A DNA stretch of 64,000 nt. Source: Rapana venosa (lineage: Eukaryota > Mollusca > Gastropoda > Neogastropoda > Muricidae). Of this stretch, positions 1 to 10,430 are shown piece by piece. The notes under the pieces are model-generated. The model was not told where the DNA came from and made no database searches. It saw nothing but the letters and a program-made list of their open reading frames with translations. Where the stretch lies: positions 53,617,809-53,681,808 of the forward strand of contig CM054156.1 in assembly GCA_028751875.1 (NCBI GenBank), read 5' to 3'. The translations under genes were made by a program, and so were the position numbers. The first letter of the stretch is position 1; each line of letters begins with the position of its first letter.

Positions 1-239
1 ATTATTATTATTATTATTATTATTTATTATTATTATTATTGTTGTTGTTATTGTTTGTTTATATATTATGTATATTATTATATATATATAAATATATGTA
101 TATATATATATATATAATCGCTTTAGAGCGTTGCCTGTGTGTGTGTATGTGTGTGTGTGCGCGCGCGCGTGCGTTCGTGCGTGTATGTGTGTGCGTGATG
201 TGGTGTGGTATGGTGTGGGGTGTGAGTGTGTGTGTCTAC

Positions 240-322
<83 letters not shown>

Positions 323-459
323 TATATCATAGTTTTACTGTATTGTTATTGATATTGCGATGTGTGTGTGTGGTGTGTGTGTGTGTGTGTGTGTGATGTG
401 GTGTGGTATGGTGTGGGGTGTGAGTGTGTGTGTCTACATATATATATATATATATATAT

Positions 460-511
<52 letters not shown>

Positions 512-575
512 TATAATGCGCATGTGTGTGCATGCGTGCGCGCGTGTGTGTGCGTGTGTGTGTGTGTGTGGGATG
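1..575. repeat. Compound AT/GT microsatellite cluster, partly tandemly duplicated
   Basis: The segment is almost entirely (ATT)n, (TA)n and (GT)n tracts. A block of TG-rich sequence leading into a CTACATATATA junction occurs near 196-250 and again near 394-446, about 198 bp apart, so the compound tract is duplicated head to tail. Any reading frame here translates as alternating Tyr-Ile or Cys-Val and is not a gene. Confidence 0.95.
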
Positions 576-715
576 TGTGATCATGTATAAATTTGAATAA
601 ATGTGAAGTCTGTTAATATTTTGTGAACGGTTGCATGCGTGTGCGTGTTTTGAAGGCAAGCGCTTTGATTGATTTGTTGTACAAGATTCAGCGCTGTTCA
701 AATTCCATGCAGCGT
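575..715 (+). mobile_element. L2-like LINE 3' UTR/tail fragment
   Basis: The end of this piece has a GCGCTTTGAT block, an ACAAGATTCAGCGCT block and an AAATTCCATG block in the order seen at the 3' ends of the L2-like copies at 18560-18610 and 22410-22460. The GT tract before it also fits the 3' UTR of that family. It is a short, diverged tail without coding sequence. Confidence 0.6.
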
Positions 716-1042
716 TATCAGTATACCTGTATGTATCATACACACGCGCGCGCCGTACACGCGTGCACATTTGTTTAGAAATCGAACGTCTCAAGTCAAG
801 TCTTTAAATACTTTAATTATTTTAGGAAAGCAGTCACAAAGACACATTGTTTAATGAACTCACGAGAAGATTTAACTCGGCAAGGAGGGGGATGGAAGGA
901 TGGGGGGGGGGGAGAGCAGGAGGTGGAGGTGGGAAGGGGATAAAGGGTGGCAGCATTAACATACAGGCGTGTTCGATAAAATTGGAAAGAGCAGAAATGC
1001 AGCATGGTGCTTGATTCTGCCAACTGCAGAACGCCAACAACA

Positions 1043-1280
1043 GTTGTGCAGTTCTAAAGATAGCAGGCTTCCCTTGTTAAGCTGCAGTTCTAAAGATAGC
1101 AGGCTTTCCTTGTTAAGCTGCAGTTCTAAAGATAGCACGCTTCCCTTGTAAGCTGCATTCTAAGAAGCAGCTTCCCTGTAAGCTGCAGTTCTAAAGAGCA
1201 CGCTTCCCCTTTTTATCTGTTTCTAAGATTAGCACGCTTCTTGTTAAGTCCATTCTAAGATAGCACTTATTTCATTTCAT
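1043..1280. repeat. 36-bp minisatellite, degenerate left part
   Basis: Copies of the unit CTGCAGTTCTAAAGATAGCA plus a 16-bp remainder start at about 1043. They decay towards 1270, where units lose bases and fragment. The same unit continues beyond the inverted SINE at 1280-1637, so this is one array split by an insertion. Confidence 0.9.
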
Positions 1281-1637
1281 AACCACTTTAAGTCACGGCA
1301 ATTCTCTCCGTGAAATTCGGCTGCCCCCGGGTTAGCGCGTCGCCACAAGCAGCGCCACCATTTTTATTCTTTGTTCCTGCGCAACCGTATTTGTTATCCC
1401 TTTCAGAGTGCTTTTCTAAAATTGCCAGGACAACCCTCTGTTCCATGGTTCTATACGTGCGCTAAATAATTACGTGTAACAACGGACTCGGTATCGTCTC
1501 AACCGAAGACTAGCGCCCATCAGACCCATCATGTCTATGAGGGAAAATTTCGTCAACGGTACGAACCGCCGCACACTTCAGACCCGGACTTTACGCTTTC
1601 TAGACAGGCGCGTTACCTCTAGACCACCGATCCACGC
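1280..1637 (-). mobile_element. tRNA-derived SINE, family 1, inserted in minisatellite
   Basis: Read on the minus strand, this begins with a tRNA-like head (A-box-like GTGGTCTAGAGGTAACGCG, B-box-like GGTTCGTACC). A central domain follows, and then a segment ending in a CCGTGACTTAAAG block. The same order of blocks occurs at 49836-50245 and 51615-52095. This copy is diverged by point changes but nearly complete, and the 36-bp minisatellite lies on both sides. No pol III transcription can be inferred from sequence alone. Confidence 0.85.
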
Positions 1638-1972
1638 GTCCTTTGTTAAGCTGCAGTTCTAAAGATAGCAGGCTTCCCTTGTTAAGCTTCAGTTCTAAAG
1701 ATAGCACGCTTCCTTTGTTAAGCTGCAGTTCTAAAGATAGCACGCTTCCCTTGTTAAGCTGCAGTTCTAAAGATAGCACGCTTCCCTTGTTAAGCTGCAG
1801 TTCTAAAGATAGCACGCTTCCCTTGTTAAGCTGCAGTTCTAAAGATAGCAGGCTTCCCTTGTTAAGCTGCAGTTCTAAAGATAGCACGCTTCCTTTGTTA
1901 AGCTGCAGTTCTAAAGATAGCAGGCTTCCTTTGTTAAGCTGGAGTTCTAAAGATAGCACGTCCCTTGTTTTA
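1638..1972. repeat. 36-bp minisatellite, about nine units
   Basis: Near-perfect head-to-tail units of 36 bp run from 1638 to 1972, varying mainly at GCACGC versus GCAGGC and at CCC versus CCT. Because 36 is divisible by three, a 12-residue peptide period stays open on both strands. That is a property of the repeat, not evidence of a protein. Confidence 0.95.
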
Positions 1973-3120
1973 GAGCTGACCTCTGACATCTTTCAGGCAC
2001 TGTGACCTGCATCTCGGGGCAAGCTGAGCCGGGCGGAGCCCATGCTGCTTCATGTAGCAAATTGCATGCTGAGTATGGCCAAGTCCTCCAGCCTACCTGC
2101 CAAAGCTAGCCTTCTCTTCCTCAAAGGGTGGAGAGACTTGTTCGTGATGTGAGCACAAGATCTGGAGGGTAGGCCATGGCCAGAGTGGGCGGAGTGGGCA
2201 GCGCCTGGTCATCTCCTGGGCTTGTGACTCTGCAGGAGGTCTGCCTGCTGGCCTTGCCCGTCACGTTCTGACATCAAGGCAGCAAACTGGAAAGTTCATA
2301 AGAAAGAAGTTCAGATTTGCTTTTAAAATAACACGAGAATGGGCTCAATAGGGAGAAAATAAGGAATAGAGAAGGGGGGGGGGGAGAGGTAAGGGAAGAT
2401 GTAACACCAAAGGGAGTGATAGGAAAGGGACATTTCCAGAACATAGTTTCCAGAAAGCAGGGATGCTATTTATACTGGAAGAGCCCGCGGCTTCCATCCT
2501 TACGAGGGCATTTGAAGGAAAAGAATGATGGACTATTACTGATAATTATCTTAGTGTTCAGTTTGGACTTGTCCTTTGGAAATGGTTACATTTATAATTG
2601 CATTCCTTTGTTAAAATGTTTTCATTAGACTGATCCCATATATTTTCTAAACTTGTTGTTCAAAATGATGTAGTGTCTGATTTTGTTTTGATGCTTTTCG
2701 AATTAAGCTTGTTTCAAACAAGACTAGGGGGATTACTCAAAGGGCGGGGCGATGCCCTAAGTGGACCTCTAGCCCCGAGGTGTGGCAGATATCAAAACAC
2801 TGCTCTTGCTGACACTCGCTGGGGCTTTGGATGACCTGTTCCTCTCTTCTGAGATGGTGGTAGTCATCCTTCCCTGATCTAGGCGGAGCCATTGGTTTGA
2901 TTTTGTTTTCATGAAGGGTGAGGCTGATTTAGCACCGTTCTCTCTGTGTGTGGTAAGACAATCTAAAGATGAACGCCAGCAAGTGGTGTTTTTCACAAAC
3001 GCCCTGTCGTTCCTACAAGCCATCTACTGTCTGCAGGCAAACAAAGAGAACTCCAGCAGGAACTACAGCTTTTTTATACAAACAAACATGTAACACTGCA
3101 ATGGATCCCTGCCCATCGTG
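1973..3120. other. Unassigned intergenic sequence
   Basis: This stretch has ordinary composition, with a short G run near 2375-2385. Short open frames exist on both strands but none has a recognisable domain or a convincing splice signal. I see no repeat from this window in it. Confidence 0.5.
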
Positions 3121-3124
3121 GTAT

Positions 3125-3425
3125 AAAAGGGTAAAGGCTGTCCAGTAACCTATAAGGTCGTAGTGGAGCGAGGCGACCTCACTTCTCTAGGGGCCAGCAT
3201 ATTAAGGGTGGCACCCATCTCCTCTCCCTCGCTGCTTTACCTTCCCTGACCCTAAAGAGGGCAGGTACCCATTTACAGCTGTGTGAACTGGGGGAACTGT
3301 ACTGAAGCGAAGGCGCGCAAACGGTCACCCATTCAAGTGATAACCACACTCCACGATGCTTAACCTTAGCTGGGGAAAGCGAGTGCTCTGATCACTGAGC
3401 TATCCCGTCCCCCTCCCCACTGTGG
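3125..3425 (-). mobile_element. tRNA-derived SINE-like repeat, family 2
   Basis: Read on the minus strand, it opens with a tRNA-like GGGATAGCTCAGTGATCAGA block. Further in is a block, seen on the plus strand as AACCTATAAGGTCGTAG, followed by a ACCTCACTTCTCTAG block and a TTTACCTTCCCTGACCCT block. The second half recurs at 52150-52305, which defines it as a dispersed repeat. No 3' partner LINE is evident. Confidence 0.65.
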
Positions 3426-4029
3426 TATACTTGGCAATAAAGAGGCTCATAAACTTGCAAAACAGGCGCTAAATTCAGATAAATTGGATATCTATTTTAT
3501 TCCTCATCAACTATAACATTTAGTATTTTTATTGACAGTTCCAGGAATATTTTTTCAGGCAAAGTAGGGACTGTCTAAAGTAATGCAGCATAGTGGAGTG
3601 CACACACTTCAATACCCCACTGTGAGAGGGGATGAAGTTAAAAGTCAATGCTTTGGCATACATTTGAAAAGACTAGTCACCCGAACATGACAATACTTGT
3701 GCAATTCATTCTATGGGTTTTGTCCATCCACCAGATCTTTACAAGCTGTAGGAAAAAGAAACGTATGTAAAAATAAACGCCTATATAATTGAAAACATTT
3801 GCAAGTGGCATGGCAGCTCCATCATTTATCCAGTGTTTCCTAACTCCTGCCCATCTTCATTTTCCAATGATATCAATTATTGTACTTTTTCACCCCTTCA
3901 TTGCCAAGCAGAGCAAAGGAGCAGCACAGCACAAACTACCTAACTGCATCTCCAGGCCAGTAATTGTTTCCACATCTGAACAGCAGCGTTACCCAAACGC
4001 AGGATATCTACTCGTTCTTGCAAGACATC
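3426..4029. other. Unassigned intergenic sequence
   Basis: AT-rich sequence in which I recognise no coding exon, RNA gene or dispersed repeat. Confidence 0.5.
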
Positions 4030-4037
4030 TAATAATC

Positions 4038-4079
<42 letters not shown>

Positions 4080-4186
4080 GGAATTTATATAGCGCTATAT
4101 CTTGCAGAGACAAATCAAAGCGTTTGCACTCAACTCATTCTTACATAGTCATACAACCAGTGACAAGTAATAGTTCCATCAAGTCC

Positions 4187-4219
4187 AAATGTGCACACAC
4201 GCACACACACACACATACA

Positions 4220-4292
<73 letters not shown>
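4187..4292. repeat. (CA)n microsatellite inside L2-like 3' UTR
   Basis: About 100 bp of nearly pure CA lies between the stop codon and the conserved 3' tail of the L2-like element. Its sister copies carry GT/CA tracts at the same position. Confidence 0.95.
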
Positions 4293-4294
<2 letters not shown>

Positions 4295-4375
4295 GTCACA
4301 CACCCTGGCAGGGCAATAGAATCTTGGCTGTTGAAGGCAGGGAAAAACTATGAGATGAGGCAGGAGAGGAAAATC

Positions 4376-5323
4376 TTAGGTTTGAAATAAATATGTCTTG
4401 AGACTGAATTTAAAAGTGTCATAAGAAGGCTTTAGGCGGAGAGAGAGAGGGAGATCATTCCACATCAATGGACCAGAAATTGAGAAAGAGCGACGGCCGA
4501 TGGTGGATTGGTTGAATCTAGGTATTCGTAAGGACAAGGTATCTACAGCAGAGCGGAGAGAACAAGAAGGAGTGTACAAGTGAAGACATTCACAGAGGTA
4601 GGCGGGTGCTGTTTTGTGGAGACATTTGTAACAGAGAGTACTGATCTTATAGTTTACTCTCTGTGGCACAGGCAGCCAGTGGAGAGATTGCAAGAGAGGG
4701 GTAATATGCTCAGATTTTTTCTTTCTGAGGATTAGACGAGCTGCAGAGTTTTGTATACGTTGAAGGGATTGGATTGGTGATGCTGGCAGACCAGCCAATA
4801 GAGAATTGCAATAGTCCAGACGTGAAAGAATGAGAGACGCAACAAGTTTGGATGTTGCATCTGTGGACAGGTACTTTCGAATTGCACTAATACGCCGTAA
4901 TTGATAGTAGCAGAACTGGCAGGTCTGGGTGATGAATTTTTGCATAGAGAGTGTGTTGTCAATAATGACCCCTAGATACTTCACAGCAGTGGATAAAGGG
5001 ACTGATGCATTGCCAAGTTGTATTGAAGCTGTTGTGATGGAAGAGAGTTTGTTTTTGGTCCCTACAAGCATGGTTTCCGTTTTATCTGCATTTAGCTGTA
5101 ATTTGTTCTGTATCATCCAATTTTGAATATCTTGAAAGCAGTGGGCCATATTTGTAAAGAGAGAAGGCATATTTTCAGGAGTGTCGCTGCTTAGAATCTG
5201 AGAGTCATCTGCATAAAAATGATGGTTGATCTGATGGCGGTTAATAATTTGTGACAGTGGAGCAGTGTAGAGGGTGAAAAGAACAGGGCCCAGAACAGAT
5301 CCCTGGGGAACTCCACATTCCAA
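4376..5323 (-). pseudogene. L2-like reverse transcriptase, C-terminal 315 codons, open
   Basis: This uninterrupted minus-strand frame encodes the RT palm to the C terminus of a CR1/L2-group LINE. It starts at the GVPQGSVLGPVLF motif, has the catalytic YADDSQ box at about residue 38, a TEAML-like stretch (TETML here), VKYLGV at about residue 113 and SRLDYCNSLLAGLP at about residue 170. It ends in FKFSLKTYLFQT, as other copies do. The enzyme would copy LINE RNA at nicked chromosomal DNA. The first catalytic aspartate (motif A), the fingers and the endonuclease are missing because the element is 5' truncated, so it cannot be active alone. The Met at the start is incidental. The open frame over 948 bp suggests a recent insertion. 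Confidence 0.9.
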
Positions 5324-5399
5324 TCTTGCAGGTACTGGCTGAATCTTGTTTACTGTGACTGTCTAAGATAAACTGTCAACCGTGCTTCCCATTACTGAT

Positions 5400-5645
5400 A
5401 CCTTCACAAGTTCATTTATGAAAAAAGTCTAGCATCACACATATGTCTTCGTTTCACCCCTCAGATTATTCTGAATATGACCTGTCAAGTTTCCTACACA
5501 ATGTACTTAAACTGTCACACAATAAAGCATGCTCATCACACATCAAGATAGTTTTCCCATCCCATTTTAGTACAATGGGACATAGATTCCTTTTATTTGT
5601 AGAGCCAAAAGCTTTCTCCAAATCGATAAAAGCAATATAGAGCTT
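5400..5645 (-). mobile_element. Possible LINE RT motif-A fragment
   Basis: On the minus strand, around 5560-5640, one frame reads FIDLEKAFGSTN. This resembles the RT motif A (D-x-x-KAFD) but has Gly where the catalytic Asp is expected. The surrounding sequence is too decayed to classify, and chance resemblance is possible. Confidence 0.35.
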
Positions 5646-5689
5646 TCAACTTGAAGAAAACTGCCCTTGAACCTATGTCATCAAAGTAA

Positions 5690-6559
5690 ATAATGTGATC
5701 TCATCTAATCTCATCTGCTCTCGAAACCCCCTGGGGTCGTAGGGGCACTGCAGTGATAAACGTTGCACCAGTTGGCTCCATTTGTGGCGGTTGTGGGCAA
5801 GTGCCTGGGTTGTGGAGCTCTTCCCGGTCCATTCAGTGATGTTGTCTGCCCAGTTCTTCTTCAGCCTGCAGAGATCCCCTGCATTGTTCCTTGCAGTATG
5901 GTCTTGGAGAGCCCATCTGATCTTGACACATGTCCATACCATCTGAGCTTCCTTTTCTTGACTGTGTCCAGCAGGTCTTCGTACTGTTTTATTTGTTGGG
6001 TGATGGTTTGTCGGACTTTTTCGTTGGTAGTCTGATCTGTGTATGAAATGCCATGGATCCTTCTGAGGCATCTCATCTCCAAAGTCTGGATCCTCCTTTG
6101 TGGATCTGCATTCAATGTCCAGGATTCGCATGCATACAGATATGTGGAAATAACCAGTGCATGCAGTAGCTTGACCTTGGTCCTGAGAGAGATGTTTCGG
6201 TCTTTCGAGATGGTCTTGAGCTTTGCCATTGCTGCTACTGTTTGTGCAGCTTTTGCAAGGATGTTGGTCTTTGAACCTTTTTCACTAATAATAGCTCCAA
6301 GGTACTTGAAGCGATCTACAATGTCAAGTTCTTTTCTACAAACTGTGATCTTGATAGTGACTGGCTGGGCACTGTTTGTCATGAGGTTTGTCTTCTCGAC
6401 ACTGATCGCCATGCCGTATCTGGAGGATGTTTCGTCCAGGTGGTATACTAGGTTGGCTAGTTCTTGTTTGTTTCCTGCCAGTCCGTCGATGTCATTGGCA
6501 AACCTGAGGTTGGTGATTGTCCGCCCTGCAACACTGACTGTGCCAGTGTGACCTTCCAA
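5690..6559 (-). mobile_element. RTE-like LINE fragment, C-terminal half
   Basis: This minus-strand piece runs from the RT catalytic region (GRTITNLRFANDIDGLAG) through YLGAI, YACESWTL and KLRWYGHVSR to a 3' end at about 5690. The order matches the RTE-like element at 24391-25826. A frameshift near 5860-5890 moves the C terminus into another frame (WADNITEWTG). The 5' end at 6559 abuts a SINE fragment. Confidence 0.85.
5861..6559 (-). pseudogene. RTE-like reverse transcriptase remnant
   Basis: The frame has 232 open codons covering RT motif C to the thumb and C-terminal domain of an RTE-like non-LTR retrotransposon. The sister element at 24391-25826 has LRFADDIDG, while this one reads LRFANDIDG, so the second catalytic aspartate is replaced by asparagine. 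The frame is lost near the 3' end. Because the fingers and motif A are absent and the active-site residue is altered, I treat it as a dead fragment. Confidence 0.85.
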
Positions 6560-6850
6560 GGCATTTATTTATTTATTTTATCTATTTTTTCTTTTATATC
6601 GAGGATAATGGAATAAGCACTCATGTGCTTTTTTACATCCAGTCCCCGTGTGTATGCGGTTTTGTAAATTTTGTCATCTATTTCCCCCGGCACACAATGG
6701 CGTACTCTTCCGAAAAGCGGAACAGGATTTAAAGTGTGCGCAAGATGTTCTGCATGCGTTCGAACACGGGCCTCGGTTTATAGTCTTATCAGTCCTTATG
6801 TGCTCAAGGAAGACATTGAGCAGTGCCGGCAATACACGTGGTTTTTGCTA
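6560..6850 (-). mobile_element. tRNA-derived SINE, family 3, 5' truncated
   Basis: The piece shares with 53545-53893 the TATATCGAGGATAATGGAAT block, the hairpin-like AAGCACTCATGTGCTT, the CACACAATGGCGTACTC block and the GCGCAAGATGTTCTGC block, in the same order. It lacks the tRNA-like head that the 53.5 kb copy has. Confidence 0.85.
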
Positions 6851-7234
6851 GTATTTCAATTGTGATGGTTTGCTTAAGCAGCCATTACTGTTGCGGCATT
6901 CCGGGGCTAATAATTATCTAATTAAAAGGACATCAGTGTGCTCCAAGTACATGATCAACTTGAAAAGAAGGAACAGTGCAACGACTTCACACAGACCCTG
7001 CCAACCAAACTGCCAGGCACAACAACCCTATGCCAGTAACCCATCCTGCTGTAGAACAACGTTACAGAAAGGACCAAACATGGACATCCCTGAGCGAAGC
7101 AGTCCAACAGACGACCCCCACTGGATCGCAGCCAAAGAAAAGCCGAGATGCTGAAGTATGAGAGCGCTACAGGACAGGAAAAGAAAACCAGAAAGGAAGA
7201 ACAAGGAAGAACAAAGCAAGGAAAGAAAACTACA
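6851..7234. other. Unassigned sequence
   Basis: Short frames on both strands only. I recognise no domain, splice pattern or dispersed repeat. Confidence 0.4.
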
Positions 7235-7318
7235 ACACAACACAGAAGAGAGAGAGAGAGGAGAGAGAGAGAGAGGAGAGAGAGGAGGAGAGAAGAGGAG
7301 AGAGAAGAGAGAGAGAAA
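7235..7318. repeat. (GA)n microsatellite
   Basis: The tract is imperfect GA/GGA repeats, about 85 bp long. Confidence 0.95.
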
Positions 7319-7489
7319 TAATGCATGCTCAATTATTCATGTCCATCTCAATAGCGGTAGGGAAACAAAAATTCCCTTTTCAGTATTCCTGAGACTATGC
7401 AAGTACTTATATCACTTCTTAGTTGCTGACAGGAAAAACTGAAATCTGATCTCAATAAAAGGACATCAGTGTCCATACATTTTTTTCCT

Positions 7490-7700
7490 ACATTATGTCC
7501 TCGCTCCTGCCAGCAGACAACGCCTACACTTCCAAGAAGCACAATGAAATTTAACGTGTACATTCATGAGATGTTTTGCGGTGTTCATACAGAGGACATC
7601 AGTTTATAGTCTCGTCCTTTTTCTGGGGCGTGAAGGGGTACTGATGTTAACTCCAGGGACAAAATCCATCACCCGGGTGTGGCGGTAGTGGCTCAACTCG
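7490..7700 (-). mobile_element. SINE family 3, diverged internal fragment
   Basis: Blocks such as CGGTGTTCATACAGAGGACATC, GTTTATAGTCTCGTCC and TGATGTTAACTCCAG align in order with the 53.55-53.89 kb SINE, with many differences. Head and tail are not recognisable. Confidence 0.55.
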
Positions 7701-7894
7701 GGGCTGTCACAAGGCAAGCTCAGTATTGTAACACGCAGTCGATCCCGCCCCCTGCTGTGGAATAACTAGCTTCACACTACCCTAACAGAACCCTGTCTGA
7801 CTGCTCTCTTCTACCGCTTCTTGCACTCTACAATACTATGGTATAACTAACTTATGACAGCCGGAAAAAAAACTATTGTTTGTTTAGGTTTTTG

Positions 7895-7965
7895 TTGTTG
7901 TTGATTTTTTTTTTGGGGGGGGGGGGGGGGGGTGAGAGAGAGAGAGAGGGAGGGGGAGATAATGG
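7895..7965. repeat. Poly-T/poly-G run followed by GA repeat
   Basis: A T run, then about 17 G, then GA repeats. The length of such a run is unreliable in any assembly. Confidence 0.9.
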
Positions 7966-7984
7966 GGCATAATGTAAGGGAATT

Positions 7985-9370
7985 TTGTCTCCAGCACATC
8001 AGGTGTGGTTTGTTATTGTTGAAGCATCAAGTGAACGAATAAACGACTTTTGAAGATTGTTAATGATTGGTGTTGTCTAAATGAATCAAGAAGGGAGTTC
8101 CACAGCACAGGGCCTGAGTAAAGTAAACTAGATTTGAACAGATCTAATCTTGGGAATGGGACACTCGGCTTTTCAGTATTTCTGGAATGATTCATTGGGA
8201 ACTTTTCTTTTAAGCATGAGGGAACAGTTCTTGTCATTATCTTAAACATCATGAGGCCTTTGATAAATCTTAGTCTTTGGCGTAGGGGAAGAATATTAAA
8301 CTGAGAATAATCCACTTCTAACAAAGCTGCCTTTGGAGTTTTGAAGGAATTAGCTTTCTTTGCAGTTATTTATTTTTAGTTCATTGAAGTTATTGGACTT
8401 TGAGTTATCATTACTAATTACGTTAGAAGAAACATTAATGAAGTGATTGTTCAGTTTTTCAGCACAAATGTCTTTGATTACATTTTATTTGGAAGACGAC
8501 TGATTGTTTGTTATTTGATTTATTGCCTGCCATACAATGTTTGAGTTTTGTTTGGCGGATAGTAAATCTAGGAAATATTTCTTTTTTACTCCCCGTTTTT
8601 GTGAGTTTATGGCATTTCTTGAATTGTTTTACTCATCGTACTATTTTTGTTCTTTTAAAAAATCTCTAAGATAACCTGCTTCTCCTAGTTCCTTTGTGAA
8701 CCAAGGTGGTTTGGGGACATGTTAGAACCTAATGGTCTTTAATGGGGCATGTTTGTTGTAGATTTCAGTAAAAATCTTTATCCAAAATGTTAAGTCTGGA
8801 TCACTAATACCATATGTTCCCGAGAGCATGGAATATGAATAAATCCAGTAGAAAAAACTGCTCATTAAATGTTGCAAAAGAATGATAGGTTATAGTTTTA
8901 TGGTCACGTCTGAGATTTTTTGTTCCTGTTTTTTGACCCTGTGGCACAGACTGGGTGGTGATTGCTACCTACAGTTCCTCAGAGGGACACGCTGTTCTTC
9001 TGGTTCGTAGATGTGATCAACAATTGTGCTAGAATTTGATGTGACTCTCCTGGGTGAAGTAACTAATTGTCGAAGATTGATTGAATTCATAACTTGGGTC
9101 CATTGATTGTTCACCTCTGCTATGTTAATATTGAAATCACCGAGTAAGATTATTTCTCTAGATTCAAATAGGACTGCGTTCATCATGGAATCAAATTTGT
9201 CTATCCAATTTTTTTTCTTTCTGTGGATTACTGTAGCAGAACCCCATTATAATAGGTGGCGCACCTTTTATAGCTACTTCGACCCAGATGCATTCTACTT
9301 CATAGCGTTCAAGATGGAAAAGACGTTTGAATGTTACAGACTAACTAATATAGAGTAAGATATATGTTTG
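7985..9370 (-). mobile_element. LINE-B fragment with endonuclease part but RT core missing
   Basis: On the minus strand, 8965-9186 encodes part of an APE-type endonuclease (EIILLGDFNIN, then STIVDHIYEP). Around 8640-8730 is the linker typical of such LINEs (KPPWFTKELG, then YLRDFLKEQ). At 8013-8324 is a typical LINE C terminus (LVLWNSLL-like, here GPVLWNSLLDSFRQ). The RT domain expected between about 8330 and 8380 is absent, so roughly a kilobase was deleted. A fuller copy of the same family lies at 31403-35945. Confidence 0.75.
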
Positions 9371-10430
9371 TTTGGGCTTTTGCGGATCTTTCCGCCCGAT
9401 GTTATTGCCTGGAATATAAATGTCACTGTGCAGTATGTGTTCTGAATGTCTTGACTCAGAAACTCCTAGTATGTGAAATGATTTGCCTTAGTTTGTGATG
9501 AATGTTGATCCATCTTCAACTTTATTGACGGCGTGGTTTATATTTAGGTGTCAAATTCAGAAGCCATCCTTGGGAGGCCACAATTGTGTCTTGAATGCAC
9601 CTATTGAAGTTAGTTTTGTGAGGAATGAAGTAATATGTGCAAGAATGATGAAGATAAAAAAGAAAAGAAAGATGAAAGTAATAAAAAGTAGAGGAGAATG
9701 AGTCCTTGATAGGGGTAAAGGGTGGAATGGATGAAGAACGGAGTAAAATTAATAGCCACTCTGCAGCATTCAATGTATGTTTAACTCAATCAGACGGACA
9801 GTAGTCAGGAAAAAAATACGTTGATTAAACTGTAAGGGACAACCTTGTGTGTAGGTTGTGCAGTTTGGTTGAGGAGAGAAAAGGAGACATATAACCCCCC
9901 AAAAAAGAGAAAAGAAAAGAAACAACAGAATCAAACAAAATCACCCTCAACAAGCGAGGTAAAGCAGCACAAAGAAGCGCCTGTAAACATAAGATGCCAG
10001 AATAGTGGTAAGTATATCTTGACGCTCACTCACTATCCGCGCAGTTCCTGAAAGAACAAATGATGATGCACAATCAGCACCGCGAACTGAGCCAAATACA
10101 TAGCATATGCAGACTTGCTATGTTTCACATATCTTTGGGAAAGAGAGTCGCGTGCTTATTATTATGCAAAGGTGGCAGTCTCACAACACACATCAACACA
10201 CACACACACACACACCGAACAAAAAACCCTTCACATGGTTGCACACTTAACCAGCATCTTTGACATAGGTGGCGCTGTACTTGTGGCGACGCTACAGCTC
10301 CGAAGAGGGTACCCTGACATCAATATAGAAAATCTGTCGGAAGGAAAGGCAGTACAGTAAATGCAACGATACGTAAAACGGCATCTTGTCACGTCTTTTC
10401 CAAATGTGCCTTATTCTTGGTGTGTATGTC
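9371..10430. other. Unassigned sequence with one short CA repeat
   Basis: A (CA)n tract lies at about 10187-10215. The rest shows no gene or repeat that I recognise. The part next to 9370 could be more of the LINE-B 5' region. Confidence 0.4.

Larger units (their letters stand above)
4030..5362 (-). mobile_element. 5'-truncated L2-like LINE
   Basis: The element's 3' end lies at 4030 with a (AAT)n tract. Going inward there is the conserved tail (GGAATTTATATAGCGCTATA on the plus strand), a long CA microsatellite at 4187-4292, and then the C-terminal half of the reverse transcriptase on the minus strand. Similarity to the full-length copy at 14594-18636 stops near 5362. It lacks the endonuclease and the RT fingers, the usual outcome of incomplete reverse transcription. 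Confidence 0.9.

Noticed and set aside
1600..2005. Open frames with a perfect 12-residue repeat on both strands
   Set aside because: The period follows from the 36-bp minisatellite. Both strands are open and there is no start, splice or codon-use evidence.
4124..4390. His-Thr repeat protein
   Set aside because: Translation of the CA microsatellite inside the L2-like 3' UTR.
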